This document shows positions 33,190 to 43,664 of a stretch of 64,000 nt of DNA, one piece after another. The notes under the pieces are model-generated. The model was not told the DNA's origin and made no database searches. It worked only from the letters and a program-made list of their open reading frames with translations. The stretch comes from Micromonospora sp. NBC_01699 (GTDB taxonomy: Bacteria; Actinomycetota; Actinomycetes; Mycobacteriales; Micromonosporaceae): contig NZ_CP109199.1 of assembly GCF_036250065.1 (NCBI RefSeq), positions 3,286,001 through 3,350,000 on the forward strand. Direction: 5' to 3'. Positions within the stretch are counted from its first letter, which is position 1, and the number at the start of each line of letters is the position of its first letter. Position numbers and translations under genes: made by a program.

Positions 33190-33228
33190 GCTGTTCGCAA
33201 ACTTCGACGTGCGGCGAGGAGAAGCCCC

Positions 33229-33721
33229 ATGCGAATCCCGATGGTCGCACCCGGCACCCGGGGTGACGTCGTCCCGGCCGCCGGGCTGGGCGCGCGCCTG
33301 CAAAGCCGTCGGCGACACGCCGCACGACTGGGTCTTTCCCCGGATGGCGGCGGTGGTCCACCACGCCGGCGCCGGCACCACCGCGGCCGGGCTGCGTGCC
33401 GGCGTACCGGCGGTGACCGTGCCGATGTACACCGACCAGCCGTTCTGGGCGCGACGGGTCACCGAACTCGGTACCGGACCGGCTCCGGTCCCGTTAAGAC
33501 AGCTCACCGCCGACCGGCTCGCCGCCGCGATCCGCGAAGCGGTCTCCGTTGCCGCCTACCGGGAGCGCGCACGGGACCTCGCGGACCGCATCCGGGGCGA
33601 GGATGGTGCCGCCCCCGTACTCGCCTGGCTCGAACAGATGTGGCTGGGGCGTTCGGGTCGAGTTTGTCCGCTCGCGGATCGCGCAGTAGCCCGCCCGACG
33701 AAAGGGCAATCGACTGTCTGA
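33229..33721 (+). pseudogene. Glycosyltransferase (GT1/MGT type) with large internal deletion and frameshift
   Basis: ATG 33229 begins a typical GT-B N-terminus (MRIPMVAPGTRGDVVPAAG) that lasts about 25 residues. From about 33308, in another frame, sequence resumes at the C-terminal donor-binding region (VGDTPHDWVFPRMAAVVHHAGAGTT, given by its ends VGDTPHDW and HHAGAGTT; then GVPAVTVPMYTDQPFWARRV) and runs to the normal C-terminus. Roughly 260 residues are missing at the junction. Such enzymes glycosylate macrolides or sterols; this copy cannot be active. Confidence 0.82.
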
Positions 33722-33882
33722 TAGTCGACACCGCCATCTATGGCATCGATGGTTCCTGCCGGTAAAGGGCGCGATCACTGTGGGTGAGTGGGCTCGAAGG
33801 GACCTTCGACCGATCGACTGTCTATTCTGGTCGATGGATCTCGCCTAACTTGCCTTCCAGAGGTCGCGTCTGAGGAGGCAGC

Positions 33883-36800
33883 ATGTCGGGACCCGCTGGG
33901 CACCGCACCATCCGATCGAGGGTCTGGGCGGGTGCCCGAACGAGGTCGACCGCGACGCTTGCCGCGCTCACCCTCCTGCTGGGCCTCGGCGTGCGGGGCG
34001 ACCTGCCGGACATCGTCCCGGCCTCGGTCCTCTGCGACTCGATCGGCTACGCGTACGACGCCGCCGGGCAGTTGGCCGGGGCCCAGGACCGCAGCGACCG
34101 GACCGCCCGGTACGGGTACGACGCGGCGGGCAACATCACCTCCGTCACCAACGACGGCAGCCCCGCCCTCAGTCTCCTGTCGGTGGTGCCGGCGCGGGCG
34201 GCGGTCGGCGCCGAGGTGACCCTCCAGGGCGGCTGCTTCTCCGACGTGATCGCCGAGAACACCGTCGCGTTCAACGGCGTACCGGCCACGGTCACCTCGG
34301 CCGGTGGCCGGCGCCTGGTGGCCCGGGTCCCCGCCGGAGCGACCACCGGACCGGTGACCGTCGCCGTCGGCGGTGCCACCGCGACCGGCCCACAGTCCTT
34401 CGTGGTCACCGGGCCGGCCGAGTCCGCGCCCACCGTCACCGCGGTCTCCCCGAACGTGGTCGCACCCGGCGACACGGTCACGGTCACCGGCGCCGGCTTC
34501 GCCGCCGAGGCCGTCGACAACGCCGTCACCCTCAACCGCACCCGGGCGTTCACCCCGACGTCCGCCGCCGCGAGCCTCACCGTCCAGGTGCCGGCCGGGG
34601 CCGGCTCCGGCCGGATCGGGGTACGCACCCGGTACGGCAGCGGGGAGGGCACCGCCGACGTGTTCGTCGCGCCCGCCCCGTACACCGTCGCCGACGTGGC
34701 GCACAGCTCGCGGGTCGCGCTCGGCGGCACCGGGTCGGTGTCGATCCCGAGCGCGGGCGACATCGCCCTGGTCGTCTTCGACCTGACCGAGGGACAGCGG
34801 GCGAGCGTGCAACTCGCGGGCGGCACCCTCGGTTCCTGCGGCATCTCCAGCGCGAAGCTGCTCGACCCGTTCGGGCGTACCGCGGCGTCGTCCGGGTGTG
34901 TGGGCGCCACCGGCTTCGTCGACGTGGTGACGGCCCGGACGGCGGGCACGTACACCCTGCTGCTGGCGGCGGCGAACGGGGCCACCGGCTCGATCTCGGC
35001 GACCGTACGGGAGGTGCCGGCCGACGCCACGGTGAGCACCACGCCGGGCGGCGGCCCGGTGACCGTCACCACCACCGTGCCGGGGCAGAACGCCGCGGTC
35101 ACCTTCGCCGGCAGCACCGGCCAGCGGGTCTCGGTCCGGCTCGGCGACGGCACCTACGGCACCTACAACGCGGCGGTGACGCTGCGCCGGCCGGGCGGCG
35201 GCACGGTCGTCTCCAACGGTTCCTGCGGAACCGCCTGCTTCCTCGACACCACCGTGCTGCCGACCGAGGGTACGTACACCCTCTTCGTGGACCCGCAGTC
35301 CACCTCGACCGGCGCGATCACCGTCCAGGTGTACGACGTGCCGGCCGACGCCTCGGTCGCGGTGACGCCCGGCGGGCCGGCGGTCACCGCCACCACCACG
35401 GTCCCCGGCCAGAACAGCGTCTTCTCGTTCCCCGGCACCGCCGGGCAGCGGGTCCTGGTCCACCTCACCGGCGGTACGTACGGGACGTACAACGCGACCG
35501 GGGTGATCCGTAAGCCGGATGGGTCGAATCTGACCGGTAGTGCGTACTGCGGGGCGTCCTGCCTGTTCGACACGACGGTCCTGCCGGTCGACGGCACGTA
35601 CACCATCGTGGTCAACCCCGACACCACCTACGTCGGTGCGGTCGGCGCGCAGGTCCACGTCGTACCGGCGGACGCGACGGCGAGCACCACGCCCGGCGCG
35701 GGTGCGGTCACCGTGGCCACCACCGTCGGCCAGAGCGGCGTGGTCTCCTTCCCCGGTACGGCCGGCCAGCGCATCTCGGTGCACTTCAGCGGTGGTACGT
35801 ACGGGACATACAACGCGACCGGGGTGATTCGTAAGCCGGACGGTGCGAATCTGACCGGTAGTGCGTACTGCGGGGCGTCGTGTTTCTTCGACACGGTGGT
35901 GTTGCCGGTCGACGGCACGTACACGATCCTGCTCAACCCGGACGGCGTCACCGTCGGCCAGGTCGCGGTGCAGGTCCACCTGGTGCCGGCCGACGCCACG
36001 GCGACCGCCGTACCAGGCGGTGCCCCGGTCACCGTGGGCAACACCGTGCCGGGGCAGAACGCGGTGGTGTCGTTCACCGGCACGGCCGGGCAGCGGATCT
36101 CGGCGCAGTTCAGCGGTGGTACGTACGGGACGTACAACGCGAGTGCGGTGATTCGTAAGCCGGACGGTGCGAATCTGACCGGTAGTGCGTACTGCGGGGC
36201 GTCGTGTTTCTTCGACACGGTGGTGTTGCCGGTCGACGGCACGTACACGATCCTGCTCAACCCGGACACCACCTACCTCGGCCAGGCCACCGTCAAGGTC
36301 CACGACGTGCCACCGGACGCCGCCGCGAACAGCACGCCCGGCGGGGCCGCGGTCACCCTGACCACCACCGTCCCGGGACAGAACGCCGTGGTCTCCTTCC
36401 CCGGCACCGCCGGGCAGGCCGTCTCGGTGATCATGTCGGGCGGCACCTTCGGCACCTACAACGCCTACGCGAGGCTGCGCGCCCCGGACGGCTCCACCGT
36501 CGTCGCCGACACCTACTGCGGCACCAGTTGCTCGTTCAACGCGATCACGCTCCCGGCCACCGGCACGTACACGGTCCTGGTCAACCCCACCGACGCCACC
36601 CTCGGCGCCATCACCGCCCAGGTTCACGACCTGCCGAACGACGCGGTCGCCAACACCACCCCGGGTGGTGCGGCGGTGCCGGTGACCACGACGGTGCCGG
36701 GGCAGAACGCGGTGGTGTCGTTTCCGGGTACGTCGGGTCAGCGGGTGGCGGTGCAGCTTTCGGCTGGCACGTTCGGTTCGTCCGAGGCGGTGGTGACGCT

Positions 36801-39800
36801 GCGTCGGCCGGACGGGACCTCGATTCTGTCGAACTCGTCCTGCGGCACCGCGTGCTTCCTGGACGTCACGACCCTGCCGGTCGACGGCACGTACACCGTG
36901 CTGATCGACCCGAGGGGCACGGTCGTCGGCGGCATCACCACGAAGGTGCACAACGTGCCGGCCGACGCCGCGGCGACCGCCAGCGCTGGTGGGGCGGCGG
37001 TGTCGGTGACGACAACGGTGCCGGGGCAGAACGCGGTGGTGTCGTTTCCGGGTACGTCGGGTCAGCGGGTGGCGGTGCAGCTTTCGGCTGGCACGTTCGG
37101 TTCGTCCGAGGCGGTGGTGACGCTGCGTCGGCCGGATGGGACCTCGATCGTGTCGAACTCGTCCTGCGGCACCGCGTGCTTCCTGGACGTCACCACCCTG
37201 CCGGCCGACGGCACGTACACCCTGTTCGTCGATCCGAGGACGACCGCCGTCGGCGCGCTCACCGCCCGGGTGTACGTCGTTCCGGCCGACACCGCCGTCG
37301 GCACCACGCCCGGCGGGGCCGCGGTCACCGTGACCACGACGGTGCCGGGTCAGAACGCCGTGATCTCCTTCCCCGGTACGGCCGGACAGGTCGTCACCGC
37401 CAGCCTCTCCGCCGGCGCGTTCGGCGGCGGTAGCGTGCTCGTGGCGCTGCGCGCGCCCAACGGCAGCACGCTCACCAGCTCCTCCTCCTGCGCGACGACC
37501 TGCTCGTTCAGCTCGGTGTCGCTGGCCGTGGCCGGCACCTACACCCTGCTGGTCGACCCGACCGCCGCGGCCGTCGGCAGCCTCACCGCGCAGGTCTTCG
37601 ACGTGCCGGTGGACGCCACCGTCGGCACCACCCCGGGCGGCGCCCCGGTCACCGTGACCACCAGCACCCCCGGGCAGAACGGCGTGGTGACCTTCCCCGG
37701 CACCGCCGGGCAGCGGATTCTCGTCCAGGGCACCGGCGGCACGTACGGGACCTACAACGCGACGGCGATCGTGCGCAAGCCGGACGGGTCGAACCTGACC
37801 AGCAGCGCGTACTGCGGGGCGTCCTGCCTGTTCGACACGGTGGTGCTGCCGGCCACCGGCACGTACAGCCTCCTGCTCGACCCGGCGGGCACCTACACCG
37901 GCGCGCTCACCGTCCAGGTGTACGACGTGCCGGCCGACGCCGCCGCGACCGCGACGATCGGCGGGGCCGGGGTCACCCTCACCACCACCGTTCCGGGGCA
38001 GAACGCGGTGCTGTCGTTCGCCGGTTCGGCGGGTCAGCGGATAGTGGTGCAGGGGACCGGTGGCACGTACGGCACGTACAACGCGACGGCGTTGGTGCGT
38101 AAGCCGGACGGGTCGAACCTGCTCGGTAGCGCCTACTGCGGGGCGTCGTGTTTCTTCGACGTCACCACGCTGCCGGTCACCGGCACGTACACGATCCTGC
38201 TGAACCCGGAGGGCGCCTACACCGGAGCGGTGGCCCTGCGGGTCTACGACGTGCCGGCGGACGCGGCGGTGAACGCCACCATCGGCGGGCCGGCGGTGTC
38301 GGTGGCCACCACGGCTCCGGGGCAGAACGCGGTGCTGTCGTTCACCGGCACCGTCGGGCAGCGGATCTCGGTGCAGGGCAGTGCCGGTACGTACGGGACG
38401 TACAACGCGACGGCGTTGGTGCGTAAGCCGGACGGGTCGAACCTGGTCGGTAGCGCGTACTGCGGGGCGACGTGTTTCTTCGACGTGGCGACGTTGCCGG
38501 TGGCCGGCACGTACACCATCCTGCTGAACCCGGAGGGCATGTACACCGGTGCCGTCTCCCTCCAGCTGTACGCCGTCCCGGCCGACGCGGCGGCGAGCAC
38601 CACACCGGGCGCCGCCCCGGTCACCCTGACCACCACCGTCCCCGGCCAGAACGCGGTGCTGTCGTTCACCGGCACCGTCGGGCAGCGGATCTCGGTGCAG
38701 GGCAGTGCCGGTACGTACGGGACGTACAACGCGACGGCGTTGGTGCGTAAGCCGGACGGGTCGAACCTGGTCGGTAGCGCGTACTGCGGGGCGACGTGTT
38801 TCTTCGACGTGGCGACGTTGCCGGTGGCCGGCACGTACACCATCCTGCTCAACCCGGACACCACGTACACCGGCGCGGTCTCCCTCCAGGTGCACGCCGT
38901 CCCCGCCGACCCGACCTCGGCCACCACCCCCGGCGGACCGGCCACCACCCTGACCACCACCGTGCCCGGCCAGAACGCGACGCTCACCTTCCCCGGCTCC
39001 GCCGGCCAGGTGGTCACCGTGGCGATGACCGCCGGCACCTACAGCCAGTACAACGCCACCGCGATCATCCGCAAACCGGACGGGACGAACCTCGGCAGCA
39101 GCGCGTACTGCGGCGCCAGCTGCACCTTCACCTCGGTCACCCTGCCCACCGCCGGCACGTACACCGTCTTCGTCGACCCGTCGTCCAGCACCGTCGGCAG
39201 CCTGACCGGCCAGGTACGGCTGCCCGCCGCGCCCGCCGTCGCGAAGACGCCACCGGCCCAGCCGGTCGCCGACGTGACCGAGACCTGGACCCCGGACCGG
39301 TTCAACCTCGCCGGCGAGGACTGGGAGAGCCACCGCACCGGCGCCTACGGCAACCTCCAGCCGGCGCTGCGCGCGCAGCGGGGGACCACCGCGCTCGCCG
39401 GGCAGGCCCTGCTGCTCAACGGCCGCCCGCTCGCGGGCGTCACCCTCACGGTCGGCCGGCACAGCGCCCGTACCGACGGCACCGGCCGGTTCCTGCTCAC
39501 CGGGCTGACCGCCGGGCACCACGTACTGGTCATCGACGGCGCCACGGCGAGCAGTCCGGGTCGCGCCTTCGGCCGCTTCGAGACCGGGGTGGACCTGCGG
39601 GCGGGGGAGACCGTCGAGCTGTCGTACCCGATCTGGATGACCCGGCTCGACACCGCGAACAGCGTCCGCTTCCCCTCGCCGACCACCAGGCAGACGGTCA
39701 TCACCACCCCGGCGATTCCCGGCTTCGAGGTGCGGCTGCCCAAGGGCTCGGTGATCCGCGACCGGGCCGGCAAGACCGTGACCGAACTGTCCATCACCGC

Positions 39801-42800
39801 GCTGCCGGTGGACCAGCCGCCGTTCCCGCTCCCCGCCGGGGTACGCACCCCGGTCTACTTCACCGTGCAGCCCGGCGGGTCGGTGATCCTGCCGAAGGGC
39901 GCGCAGATCATCTACCCGAACACCCAGGGCCTCGCGCCGGGCAGCCGGCTGGACTTCTGGGACTACGACCCGGGTCGGGTCCCGTGCACCAACGCGCCGG
40001 TGAAGTCGTACCCGAAGAAGCCGGGCACGGCGGCGAAGGCGCCCTCGGTCTGCGCGGTGACCGGCGCGGCGGCCGGCTGGTACGTCTACGGCCGCGGCAC
40101 CGTCACGCCGGACGGCCGGCAGGTCGTACCCGACCCGGACGTGCGGGTCTGGGAGTTCACCGGGGCGATGTTCAACGGCAGCGGCAAGCGCCCCGCCGGC
40201 ACCGGTCCGGGCGAGGACGGCGACGCCGGCGGCGACCCGGTCGACCTGGCCAGCGGGCTCTTCGTCGACGAGCACACCGACCTCACCGTCAACGACGTGC
40301 TGCCGATCTCGATCACCCGCACCTACCGGCAGAACGACACCCAGATGCGGGAGTTCGGCATCGGGGCGAACTTCACCTACGGCATCTTCATCTACTCCGA
40401 ACACGAGTACACCGAGGCCGACCTGGTCTTCCCGGACAGCGGCAAGGTCCACATGGACCGGATCAGCCCCGGAACCGGCTGGACCGACGCGGTGTTCAAG
40501 GCCGTCGGCACCACCGGCCCGTTCCGGGACGCGGTGATGAGCTGGAACGGCGACGGCTGGGACCTGGTCCGTACCGACGGCATGGTCTACGTCTTCGGCG
40601 AGAACACCCCGTTGCAGTCCATCCGGGACCGGCACGGCAACCAGATCACCCTGACCCGCGCAAGCGGCGGACAGTCCGGTGACATCACCCAGATCACCTC
40701 GCCCAACGGACGCTGGATCAAGCTCAGCTACGCCAGCGGCCGGGTCGTCCGGGCGCAGGACAACGCCGGCCGGGCCGTGGTCTACGGCTACGACACCGCC
40801 GGCCGGCTGACCAGCGTCACCTCGCCCGGCGGCCGGACCACCGGGTACGGCTACGACAGCGCGAACCGGATGACCACCGTCACCGACGCGCGCGGCATCA
40901 CCTACCTCACCAACACCTACGACGCCGCCGGACGGGTGTCCGCCCAGACCATGCCCGACGGTGTCACCTACGGCTTCGCCTACACCACCGACGCCGCGGG
41001 CAAGGTGGTGAAGACAGCCGTCACCGAGCCGGACGGCGCCGTCCGGGAGACCAGCTTCGACGCCGACCGCCGAGTGGTCGCCGAGACCACGGCCGCCGGC
41101 ACCGCCCAGGCGCGCACCTCCACCACCGCCCGGGACCCGGTCACCGACCTGCCGACCATGCTGGTCGACCCGTACGGGCGGCAGACCACGCTGGGTTACG
41201 ACCCGAGCGGGAAGCTCACCTCGCTCACCGCGCTCGCCGGCACCGCCGCCGCCCAGTCCGCCACCGTCACCTCCGGTGGCCCGTACCGGCAGATCACCTC
41301 GGTCACCGACGACCAGGGCCGGACCATCGGAATGGAGTACGACGCCACCGGCAACCTGGTCAAGGCGACCGACACCGCCGGCCGGAGCCGGCACTACGCC
41401 TACAACACCGCCGGTCAGGTCACCTCGTACACCGACCCGCTGGGCAACACCACCGGCTACACGTACCAGCAGGGCGACCTGGTCGCGGTGACCGACCCGC
41501 TGGGCCGGACCACCCGCAGCTTCGTCGACGCCGTCGGCCGCCCGGTCGCCGTCACCGACCCGACCGGGGTGCTGGAGCAGGTCCGCCACGACCCGGACAA
41601 CCAGATCGTCGCCAGCACCGACGGCCTCGGCCGGGTCACCGCCTTCGAGTACGACGGAAACGGCAACCTGACGAAGGTCACCGACGCCCGGGGCAACAGC
41701 ACCTCCGTCGCCTACGACAACTCCGACCGCCCGATCACCGTCACCGACCCGCTCGGCAAGCAGGCCCGGCAGACCTACGACGTGCTCGGCCGGGTGGTCT
41801 CCGCCACCGACCGGCGCGGCAAGACCACCGTCACCCAGTACGACGTCCTCGGCCGGACCACGTTCATCGGGTACGGCGCCACCGCCGGACCGAGCTACGA
41901 GAGCACCAAGCGGTTCAACTACGACGTCCGGGACCGGCTCGCCACCATCGACGACTCCGCCGGCGGCGGGCTGGTCACCCTCGCCTGGAACGACCTCGAC
42001 CAGGTGGTCAGTGTCGCCGGCCCGGCCGGCACGATCGGCTACTCCTACGACGCGGCCGGTCGGCGGGCCGGGATGACCGTGCCCGGTCAGGCGGCGATCT
42101 CCTACGGCTACGACCAGACCGGCCTGATCGAGCGGATCACCCAGGGCGGCACCACCGCCACCTGGCACCGGGACGCCGCGGGCCGCACCGACCGGGTCGA
42201 GCAGGGCGGCGTCACCGCCCGGTACACGTACGACAGCGCCTCCCAGCTGACCGGGATGTTCTACGAGAGCGCCGGCGGGGTGCCGATCGGCGACCTCGGT
42301 TACTCGTACGACGGTGCCGGGCGGGTGCTGGACCTGACCGGCAGCCTCGCCAACGTCACCATTCCCGGCACCGGGCCGGCGGTCAGCTACGACGCCGCGA
42401 ACCGGCTGACCAGCCGGGGCGACCGGACGTTCGGTTACGACGACGAGGGCAACCTGACCGGCGATGGCCTGCTCGGCTACACCTGGAACGCCCGCAACGA
42501 GCTGACCGGGGTCACCGGGCCGGGGCTGGCCGTCTCGTACGGCTACGACGGTGCCGGGCGCCTCGGCACCCGTACCGCCGGTGGGGCCAGCACCAGCTTC
42601 CTCTACGACGGGCCGAACCTGGTACGGGAGCAGACCGGTGCCACCGCCGCCGACCGGCTCACCGCCGGGCTCGACCAGACGCTGGTCCGTACCGACGGCG
42701 ACGGCGCCCGGATGCCGATCACCGACGCGCTCGGCAGCGTGCTCGGTCTGGCCAACTCCGCCGGCACGCTGACCACCCAGTACAGCTACGACCCGTTCGG

Positions 42801-43602
42801 CGCGGTCACCACCAGCGGCGCCGCCAGCGGCAACACCCAGCAGTTCACCGGCCGGGAGCGCGACGCCGCCACCGGGCTGTCCTACAACCGGGCCCGCTGG
42901 TACAGCCCGGAGACGGGGCGGTTCCTCAGCCAGGACCCGGCGGGATTCGGCGGCGGCAGCGCGAACCTCTACACGTACGCCCTCAACGACCCGGTCAACC
43001 TCTCCGACCCCAACGGCGACTGCCCGATCTGCGTACCGATCCTGATCGGGGCGCTGATCGGCGGGGCCTCCTCGGTCGGCATCGGCGCGGGTGTCGCCGC
43101 CCTGACCGGGCGCAAGTACAGCATGGGCGACGCGCTGCGGGACTTCGCGATCGGCGGCGCGCTGGGTGCGATCAGCGGCGGCCTCGGGGCGTACCTGAAG
43201 GCCGGCAGTTCGGTCTGGAAGCTCAACCAGTTCGAGCGTGGCCTGGCCATCGAGGCGAAGCTCGGCGGCAACCTGCCGCGCAGCTTCCCGACCATCGACC
43301 GGTTCGCCAACGGCACCGCCACCAGCATCAAGAGCGTCGATCTGACCGCCAAGAGCTACCAGAGCGCCGGCCAGCTCACCAGCCGATTGCAGGGCTATGT
43401 GGACAAGGCGGCCGGCTTCGCCAAGAACAACCCGGTCAGCTGGGACGGGGTCACCATCAAACCGGGCCAGGTCGCGGCCCGAGAGCTGGAGATCGCGGTA
43501 CGGCAGGGTACGGCCACCGCCGCCCAGCGCAACGCGCTCAACCAGATAGTCCAGTACGGCGCGCAGAAGGGGGTCACCGTACGGATCATCCCGATCAGAT
43601 AG
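33883..43602 (+). CDS. Giant RHS polymorphic toxin with C-terminal nuclease
   Basis: A 3,239-residue secreted toxin. Order: signal-like hydrophobic N-terminus (LAALTLLLGLGV); two isolated YD repeats (YAYDAAGQLAG, YGYDAAGNITS, about residues 55-88); two IPT/TIG-like domains (to about 275); one diverged and then 13 regular repeat modules of about 107 residues (384-1778), each with a Cys-x3-Cys; a linker; a DUF6531-like domain (GDPVDLASGLFVDEHTD, about 2118); the RHS/YD core; the core-end motif YSPETGRFLSQDP (about 3007); a hydrophobic translocation-like segment; and the toxin (about 3110-3239). Toxin residues E3118, D3139 and S-I-K (3148-3150) resemble the PD-(D/E)xK site of CdiA EC869-type DNases. 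GAGGAGG precedes ATG 33883. Confidence 0.9.
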   Translation: MSGPAGHRTIRSRVWAGARTRSTATLAALTLLLGLGVRGDLPDIVPASVLCDSIGYAYDAAGQLAGAQDRSDRTARYGYDAAGNITSVTNDGSPALSLLSVVPARAAVGAEVTLQGGCFSDVIAENTVAFNGVPATVTSAGGRRLVARVPAGATTGPVTVAVGGATATGPQSFVVTGPAESAPTVTAVSPNVVAPGDTVTVTGAGFAAEAVDNAVTLNRTRAFTPTSAAASLTVQVPAGAGSGRIGVRTRYGSGEGTADVFVAPAPYTVADVAHSSRVALGGTGSVSIPSAGDIALVVFDLTEGQRASVQLAGGTLGSCGISSAKLLDPFGRTAASSGCVGATGFVDVVTARTAGTYTLLLAAANGATGSISATVREVPADATVSTTPGGGPVTVTTTVPGQNAAVTFAGSTGQRVSVRLGDGTYGTYNAAVTLRRPGGGTVVSNGSCGTACFLDTTVLPTEGTYTLFVDPQSTSTGAITVQVYDVPADASVAVTPGGPAVTATTTVPGQNSVFSFPGTAGQRVLVHLTGGTYGTYNATGVIRKPDGSNLTGSAYCGASCLFDTTVLPVDGTYTIVVNPDTTYVGAVGAQVHVVPADATASTTPGAGAVTVATTVGQSGVVSFPGTAGQRISVHFSGGTYGTYNATGVIRKPDGANLTGSAYCGASCFFDTVVLPVDGTYTILLNPDGVTVGQVAVQVHLVPADATATAVPGGAPVTVGNTVPGQNAVVSFTGTAGQRISAQFSGGTYGTYNASAVIRKPDGANLTGSAYCGASCFFDTVVLPVDGTYTILLNPDTTYLGQATVKVHDVPPDAAANSTPGGAAVTLTTTVPGQNAVVSFPGTAGQAVSVIMSGGTFGTYNAYARLRAPDGSTVVADTYCGTSCSFNAITLPATGTYTVLVNPTDATLGAITAQVHDLPNDAVANTTPGGAAVPVTTTVPGQNAVVSFPGTSGQRVAVQLSAGTFGSSEAVVTLRRPDGTSILSNSSCGTACFLDVTTLPVDGTYTVLIDPRGTVVGGITTKVHNVPADAAATASAGGAAVSVTTTVPGQNAVVSFPGTSGQRVAVQLSAGTFGSSEAVVTLRRPDGTSIVSNSSCGTACFLDVTTLPADGTYTLFVDPRTTAVGALTARVYVVPADTAVGTTPGGAAVTVTTTVPGQNAVISFPGTAGQVVTASLSAGAFGGGSVLVALRAPNGSTLTSSSSCATTCSFSSVSLAVAGTYTLLVDPTAAAVGSLTAQVFDVPVDATVGTTPGGAPVTVTTSTPGQNGVVTFPGTAGQRILVQGTGGTYGTYNATAIVRKPDGSNLTSSAYCGASCLFDTVVLPATGTYSLLLDPAGTYTGALTVQVYDVPADAAATATIGGAGVTLTTTVPGQNAVLSFAGSAGQRIVVQGTGGTYGTYNATALVRKPDGSNLLGSAYCGASCFFDVTTLPVTGTYTILLNPEGAYTGAVALRVYDVPADAAVNATIGGPAVSVATTAPGQNAVLSFTGTVGQRISVQGSAGTYGTYNATALVRKPDGSNLVGSAYCGATCFFDVATLPVAGTYTILLNPEGMYTGAVSLQLYAVPADAAASTTPGAAPVTLTTTVPGQNAVLSFTGTVGQRISVQGSAGTYGTYNATALVRKPDGSNLVGSAYCGATCFFDVATLPVAGTYTILLNPDTTYTGAVSLQVHAVPADPTSATTPGGPATTLTTTVPGQNATLTFPGSAGQVVTVAMTAGTYSQYNATAIIRKPDGTNLGSSAYCGASCTFTSVTLPTAGTYTVFVDPSSSTVGSLTGQVRLPAAPAVAKTPPAQPVADVTETWTPDRFNLAGEDWESHRTGAYGNLQPALRAQRGTTALAGQALLLNGRPLAGVTLTVGRHSARTDGTGRFLLTGLTAGHHVLVIDGATASSPGRAFGRFETGVDLRAGETVELSYPIWMTRLDTANSVRFPSPTTRQTVITTPAIPGFEVRLPKGSVIRDRAGKTVTELSITALPVDQPPFPLPAGVRTPVYFTVQPGGSVILPKGAQIIYPNTQGLAPGSRLDFWDYDPGRVPCTNAPVKSYPKKPGTAAKAPSVCAVTGAAAGWYVYGRGTVTPDGRQVVPDPDVRVWEFTGAMFNGSGKRPAGTGPGEDGDAGGDPVDLASGLFVDEHTDLTVNDVLPISITRTYRQNDTQMREFGIGANFTYGIFIYSEHEYTEADLVFPDSGKVHMDRISPGTGWTDAVFKAVGTTGPFRDAVMSWNGDGWDLVRTDGMVYVFGENTPLQSIRDRHGNQITLTRASGGQSGDITQITSPNGRWIKLSYASGRVVRAQDNAGRAVVYGYDTAGRLTSVTSPGGRTTGYGYDSANRMTTVTDARGITYLTNTYDAAGRVSAQTMPDGVTYGFAYTTDAAGKVVKTAVTEPDGAVRETSFDADRRVVAETTAAGTAQARTSTTARDPVTDLPTMLVDPYGRQTTLGYDPSGKLTSLTALAGTAAAQSATVTSGGPYRQITSVTDDQGRTIGMEYDATGNLVKATDTAGRSRHYAYNTAGQVTSYTDPLGNTTGYTYQQGDLVAVTDPLGRTTRSFVDAVGRPVAVTDPTGVLEQVRHDPDNQIVASTDGLGRVTAFEYDGNGNLTKVTDARGNSTSVAYDNSDRPITVTDPLGKQARQTYDVLGRVVSATDRRGKTTVTQYDVLGRTTFIGYGATAGPSYESTKRFNYDVRDRLATIDDSAGGGLVTLAWNDLDQVVSVAGPAGTIGYSYDAAGRRAGMTVPGQAAISYGYDQTGLIERITQGGTTATWHRDAAGRTDRVEQGGVTARYTYDSASQLTGMFYESAGGVPIGDLGYSYDGAGRVLDLTGSLANVTIPGTGPAVSYDAANRLTSRGDRTFGYDDEGNLTGDGLLGYTWNARNELTGVTGPGLAVSYGYDGAGRLGTRTAGGASTSFLYDGPNLVREQTGATAADRLTAGLDQTLVRTDGDGARMPITDALGSVLGLANSAGTLTTQYSYDPFGAVTTSGAASGNTQQFTGRERDAATGLSYNRARWYSPETGRFLSQDPAGFGGGSANLYTYALNDPVNLSDPNGDCPICVPILIGALIGGASSVGIGAGVAALTGRKYSMGDALRDFAIGGALGAISGGLGAYLKAGSSVWKLNQFERGLAIEAKLGGNLPRSFPTIDRFANGTATSIKSVDLTAKSYQSAGQLTSRLQGYVDKAAGFAKNNPVSWDGVTIKPGQVAARELEIAVRQGTATAAQRNALNQIVQYGAQKGVTVRIIPIR
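35032..39216 (+). repeat. Thirteen tandem ~322-bp modules inside the RHS gene
   Basis: Each module encodes about 107 residues: STTPGG-type start, TTTVPGQNAVVSFPGTAGQ, a GGTYGTYNA-type strand, IRKPDGSNL, AYCGASC with two cysteines, LPVDGTYT and a QVYDVPADA-type end, a pre-peptidase-C-terminal-like beta-sandwich. Modules 6/7 (around 36660-36880 and 36980-37200) and 11/12 (around 38320-38540 and 38640-38860) share long blocks of near-identical DNA, indicating recent duplication or gene conversion. Confidence 0.88.
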
Positions 43603-43664
43603 GAACCGTCGGGGACGCCCTGCCGATATCCTTGGGCGTCCCCCTCCACCGACCGAGGACCCCG

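Noticed and set aside
33709-33823. An 11-bp direct repeat (ATCGACTGTCT) before the RHS gene considered as insertion-site duplication
   Set aside because: No mobile-element sequence lies between the copies and a short repeat 104 bases apart can arise by chance.
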